64,000 bases of DNA from Tetrastigma voinierianum (taxonomy: Eukaryota; Streptophyta; Magnoliopsida; Vitales; Vitaceae), in contig JAEQBH010005429.1 in NCBI GenBank assembly GCA_016808115.1, forward strand, positions 85,060 to 149,059, written 5' to 3'. Below, one piece after another: positions 58,833 through 64,000 of the stretch (position 1 is the stretch's first letter; each line of letters opens with the position of its first letter). The notes under the pieces were generated by a model. The model made no database searches, was not told the DNA's origin, and saw only the letters and a list, made by a program, of their open reading frames with translations. Position numbers and translations under genes: made by a program.

Positions 58833-59095
58833 TTGGAAGCAGATGATAGGCAAAAACCTATAAAGAAGAAGCCTCAAGGAATGACTCAAAAAGCCATGAT
58901 TAATAAGAATATGAGCAAAGGAATAAAGCTTCTCATCAAGTACAACTAAGATGGTATTTTTGTTAAAGATTATTCTATGCATCTCAAAATTGACAGTTGA
59001 TTGTATTAGCAAGGACAATGTTTACTAGATACAAAAAGGACTAGTGAGATGTTCCAAATTCTTCAAAGATAAATTATGGGATTGATGAGGTGAAA
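58833..59095 (+). pseudogene. CACTA second-ORF (Transposase_24-like) fragment
   Basis: After a possible AG acceptor the frame reads GLEADDRQKPIKKKPQGMTQ, then MSKGIKLLIKYN. One stop later comes DGIFVKDYSMHLKI; in a shifted frame, DTKRTSEM and LQR continue. By family memory this resembles the start of the plant En/Spm-associated transposase protein that accompanies tnp2 (a basic K/R-rich start, a GxKxxIxYNxDG core, and a length of 60-80 residues before the next conserved tryptophan). It supports one CACTA element spanning 25121 to here. The fragment is cut near 59095 by the next insertion. Confidence 0.5.
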
Positions 59096-59097
59096 GC

Positions 59098-60290
59098 ATG
59101 GTGTGTATATATATGCGCTACTATGTGCGCAAGTGCAGCCACGCCCCGAGTAATATAGTAGCACCTATGGTACAGATATCGATCCATGGGGATAAGTATT
59201 TATTTGAGTACGAGATTGGCTTTTTGAGTGTATCTGGATATAGAGTGTTGTGTGAAAGAGTACTAGTGTACGAACTTAAACTAAACTAAGCCAGTCTTAA
59301 TGAATTCTTGTATAATGGGACTAGAGCTATAACTCTCCCCTGCCACTTCGATGGATTCTATCCTAAATATGATGTCGGTTTATTTATAACGTGGCTGGTG
59401 ATCTTGCTTACGAAATACCCTCTCTCGAGGTGTATCCGCCTATTTCGCTAGTAGTGTTGAGTGTATCTCTACCCCAACTCGATACTCCGAAATGCTTAAA
59501 TGTTCTAACCTTAATTGCCACCCTCGGGATCGGAATATCTCTATTTACTGAATCAATCGAAGGCTGCTCTACTCAGATCCCTGGGTATCCTCATCTCTCG
59601 AATCTCGGATCTCCAATATAGTCATGCTAATGTTAGCCAGACATCACCATGTAAATGATTCACAAAAATAAAGCATATGTTAACAAATTATAAACAACTA
59701 AATAATATAAAATACTAATCTTTAATCCATACGGTGTAGCGGGGTTCCATGACACCTAGAGTATAGATCTAGAACTTATCTTGAATAGCAAGAACACATT
59801 ATTTAATTTATAAAACATCAGTATTTCTATCCAAAAAGAAGAAGAATACAAAATGATTGCTCTTCTCCAAGATCGAAGTCCTGCTGTTATGAATTCTGTG
59901 CCCTAGTTTGTACGCTCCTCGATCTCCGCTCCCCTGAATTCTGGTCCCCTATTTTGCTTTTAATGATTGAGAAGCAGATCCCGTGCTGACGTCGCAATGT
60001 TGCGACGTCGTGACATTGAGACGTCACGACGTTGAGACGTCGCGATATTTAAACTGTTGACTTATGTATGTTGACCCTGACGTCGCGGCGTTGGGGCGTC
60101 GAAGTGGGCGTCGCGCGGCGATAGGGGCGTCGCGACGTTGCGCCATCTTTATGCACTGCACCCTCTGCTCCATAATGTTTCTAAAAACTACCCTTTTCCA
60201 CTGCATTCCACGATTGCACAAGTGGAATGCTCGGGCTACAAAATTACAGTTTAAATATAAAATAGCGTTAAAAACATAAGGCAGGCGGAA
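59098..60290 (+). mobile_element. Unclassified LTR-retrotransposon fragment
   Basis: The opening GCGCAAGTGCAGCCACG, GAGTAATATAGTAGC, GATATCGATCCATGGGGATA is a form I know from long plant LTR elements. The part 59280-59640 is evenly codon-free, and 59988-60150 has a GC-rich array of palindromes. The end is uncertain, near GCAGGCGGAAGCGTATGG (60284). No polymerase domain is present. Confidence 0.4.
59988..60150 (+). repeat. GACGTCGCGACGTTG-type palindromic array
   Basis: The array opens with a 22-nt dyad made of arms GACGTCGCAA and TTGCGACGTC (59988-60009). GACGTCACGACGTTGA, GACGTCGCGATA, GACGTCGCGGCGTTG and GGGCGTCGCGACGTTG follow. It is strongly CpG-rich in an otherwise AT-rich region. Confidence 0.85.
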
Positions 60291-60570
60291 GCGTATGGCT
60301 GGAAAAATTTCATCATCGGGGATTCAGATTGGAGTTAACCAAATTATACTCCAAAAGACTAATGTGAATATTATTATTCATTACAAGATAAAGATATTAA
60401 TAATATTGTTATAATTGTAGAGAAATTTGCCTTTGTAAGACCACAGATTCTGATTTCTATGAATAGTAAATTTCGTTTTGATCGATTATATGTTGGCTGG
60501 AAGCTTGATCAAATGAATAATAAATTTTAGAAAACAAGCCCACAGAAAAAAAAAATATTTCATAAGAATG
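60291..60570. other. AT-rich spacer
   Basis: No gene or repeat is recognised. A run of A lies near 60546-60555. Confidence 0.4.

Positions 60571-64000
<3,430 letters not shown>

Noticed and set aside
59440..59455. TAGTAGTG as the right CACTA terminus
   Set aside because: It lacks the A/T-rich TTTTGTGGTAGTG form and subterminal repeats, and lies inside another LTR-like fragment.
59391..59621. 76-codon open stretch
   Set aside because: It has no recognisable motif and lies in an LTR-like fragment.

Overview
The window looks like nuclear DNA of a flowering plant, probably a eudicot. It is AT-rich. Every recognisable protein family in it is plant transposable-element protein (Ty1/copia, chromovirus and Athila-type Ty3/gypsy, CACTA tnp2), apart from one short relic of a plant metal-binding (HIPP) gene. 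I see no intact host gene and no intact transposon gene; every coding region carries stops and frameshifts. I cannot name the species.

Layout. 0-5.2 kb: a repeat block (two ~510-bp direct repeats around a 74-bp-period minisatellite) followed by a minus-strand gypsy-like gag relic. 5.2-10.6 kb: mostly featureless AT-rich DNA with a tRNA-derived SINE (12-bp target duplication) and a HIPP gene fragment. 10.6-20.5 kb: a degraded non-autonomous Tat/Athila-like element with a primer-binding site and a repetitive gag-like frame, cut by three solo LTRs (one with perfect target duplication TCCAA). 20.5-20.8 kb: a TRIM. 20.8-25.1 kb: a Ty1/copia element whose 3' LTR is interrupted at 25121 by a CACTA terminus. 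25.1 to at least 59.1 kb: what I read as one CACTA element whose tnp2 gene has been opened repeatedly. It holds a solo LTR (28771-30820, target duplication CAAGG), a minus-strand LTR (31185-33793), an Athila-type element (37445-48149, target duplication ACCTC), a chromovirus with both LTRs (48309-57639) and a hAT MITE (57714-58405, target duplication CTTATTTT). 59.1-64 kb: an unclassified LTR-like fragment and two oppositely oriented LTRs meeting at a (TA)n(TG)n microsatellite.

The nesting gives an order of events: copia, then CACTA inside its LTR, then LTR elements and a MITE inside CACTA. At the Athila insertion, 550 bp of the host CACTA 5' flank, including the target-site copy, occurs a second time inside the element in front of the 3' LTR.

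The most interesting signal is not a gene. In several different LTR families, tandem arrays keep dyad symmetry while their base sequence changes completely. Examples are CCTACGCCTAGGCGTAGG, GAGTACCGGTACTC, CATGGTCACGACCATG, AGTGC..GCACT, GACGTCGCAA..TTGCGACGTC, GGCC..GGCC changing to GGCT..AGCC, and a constant stem ATATCAAT..ATTGATAT around inner stems that co-vary. This could be selection on RNA hairpins or symmetric DNA sites, or a hairpin-driven mutational process. Statistics and more copies are needed to decide.
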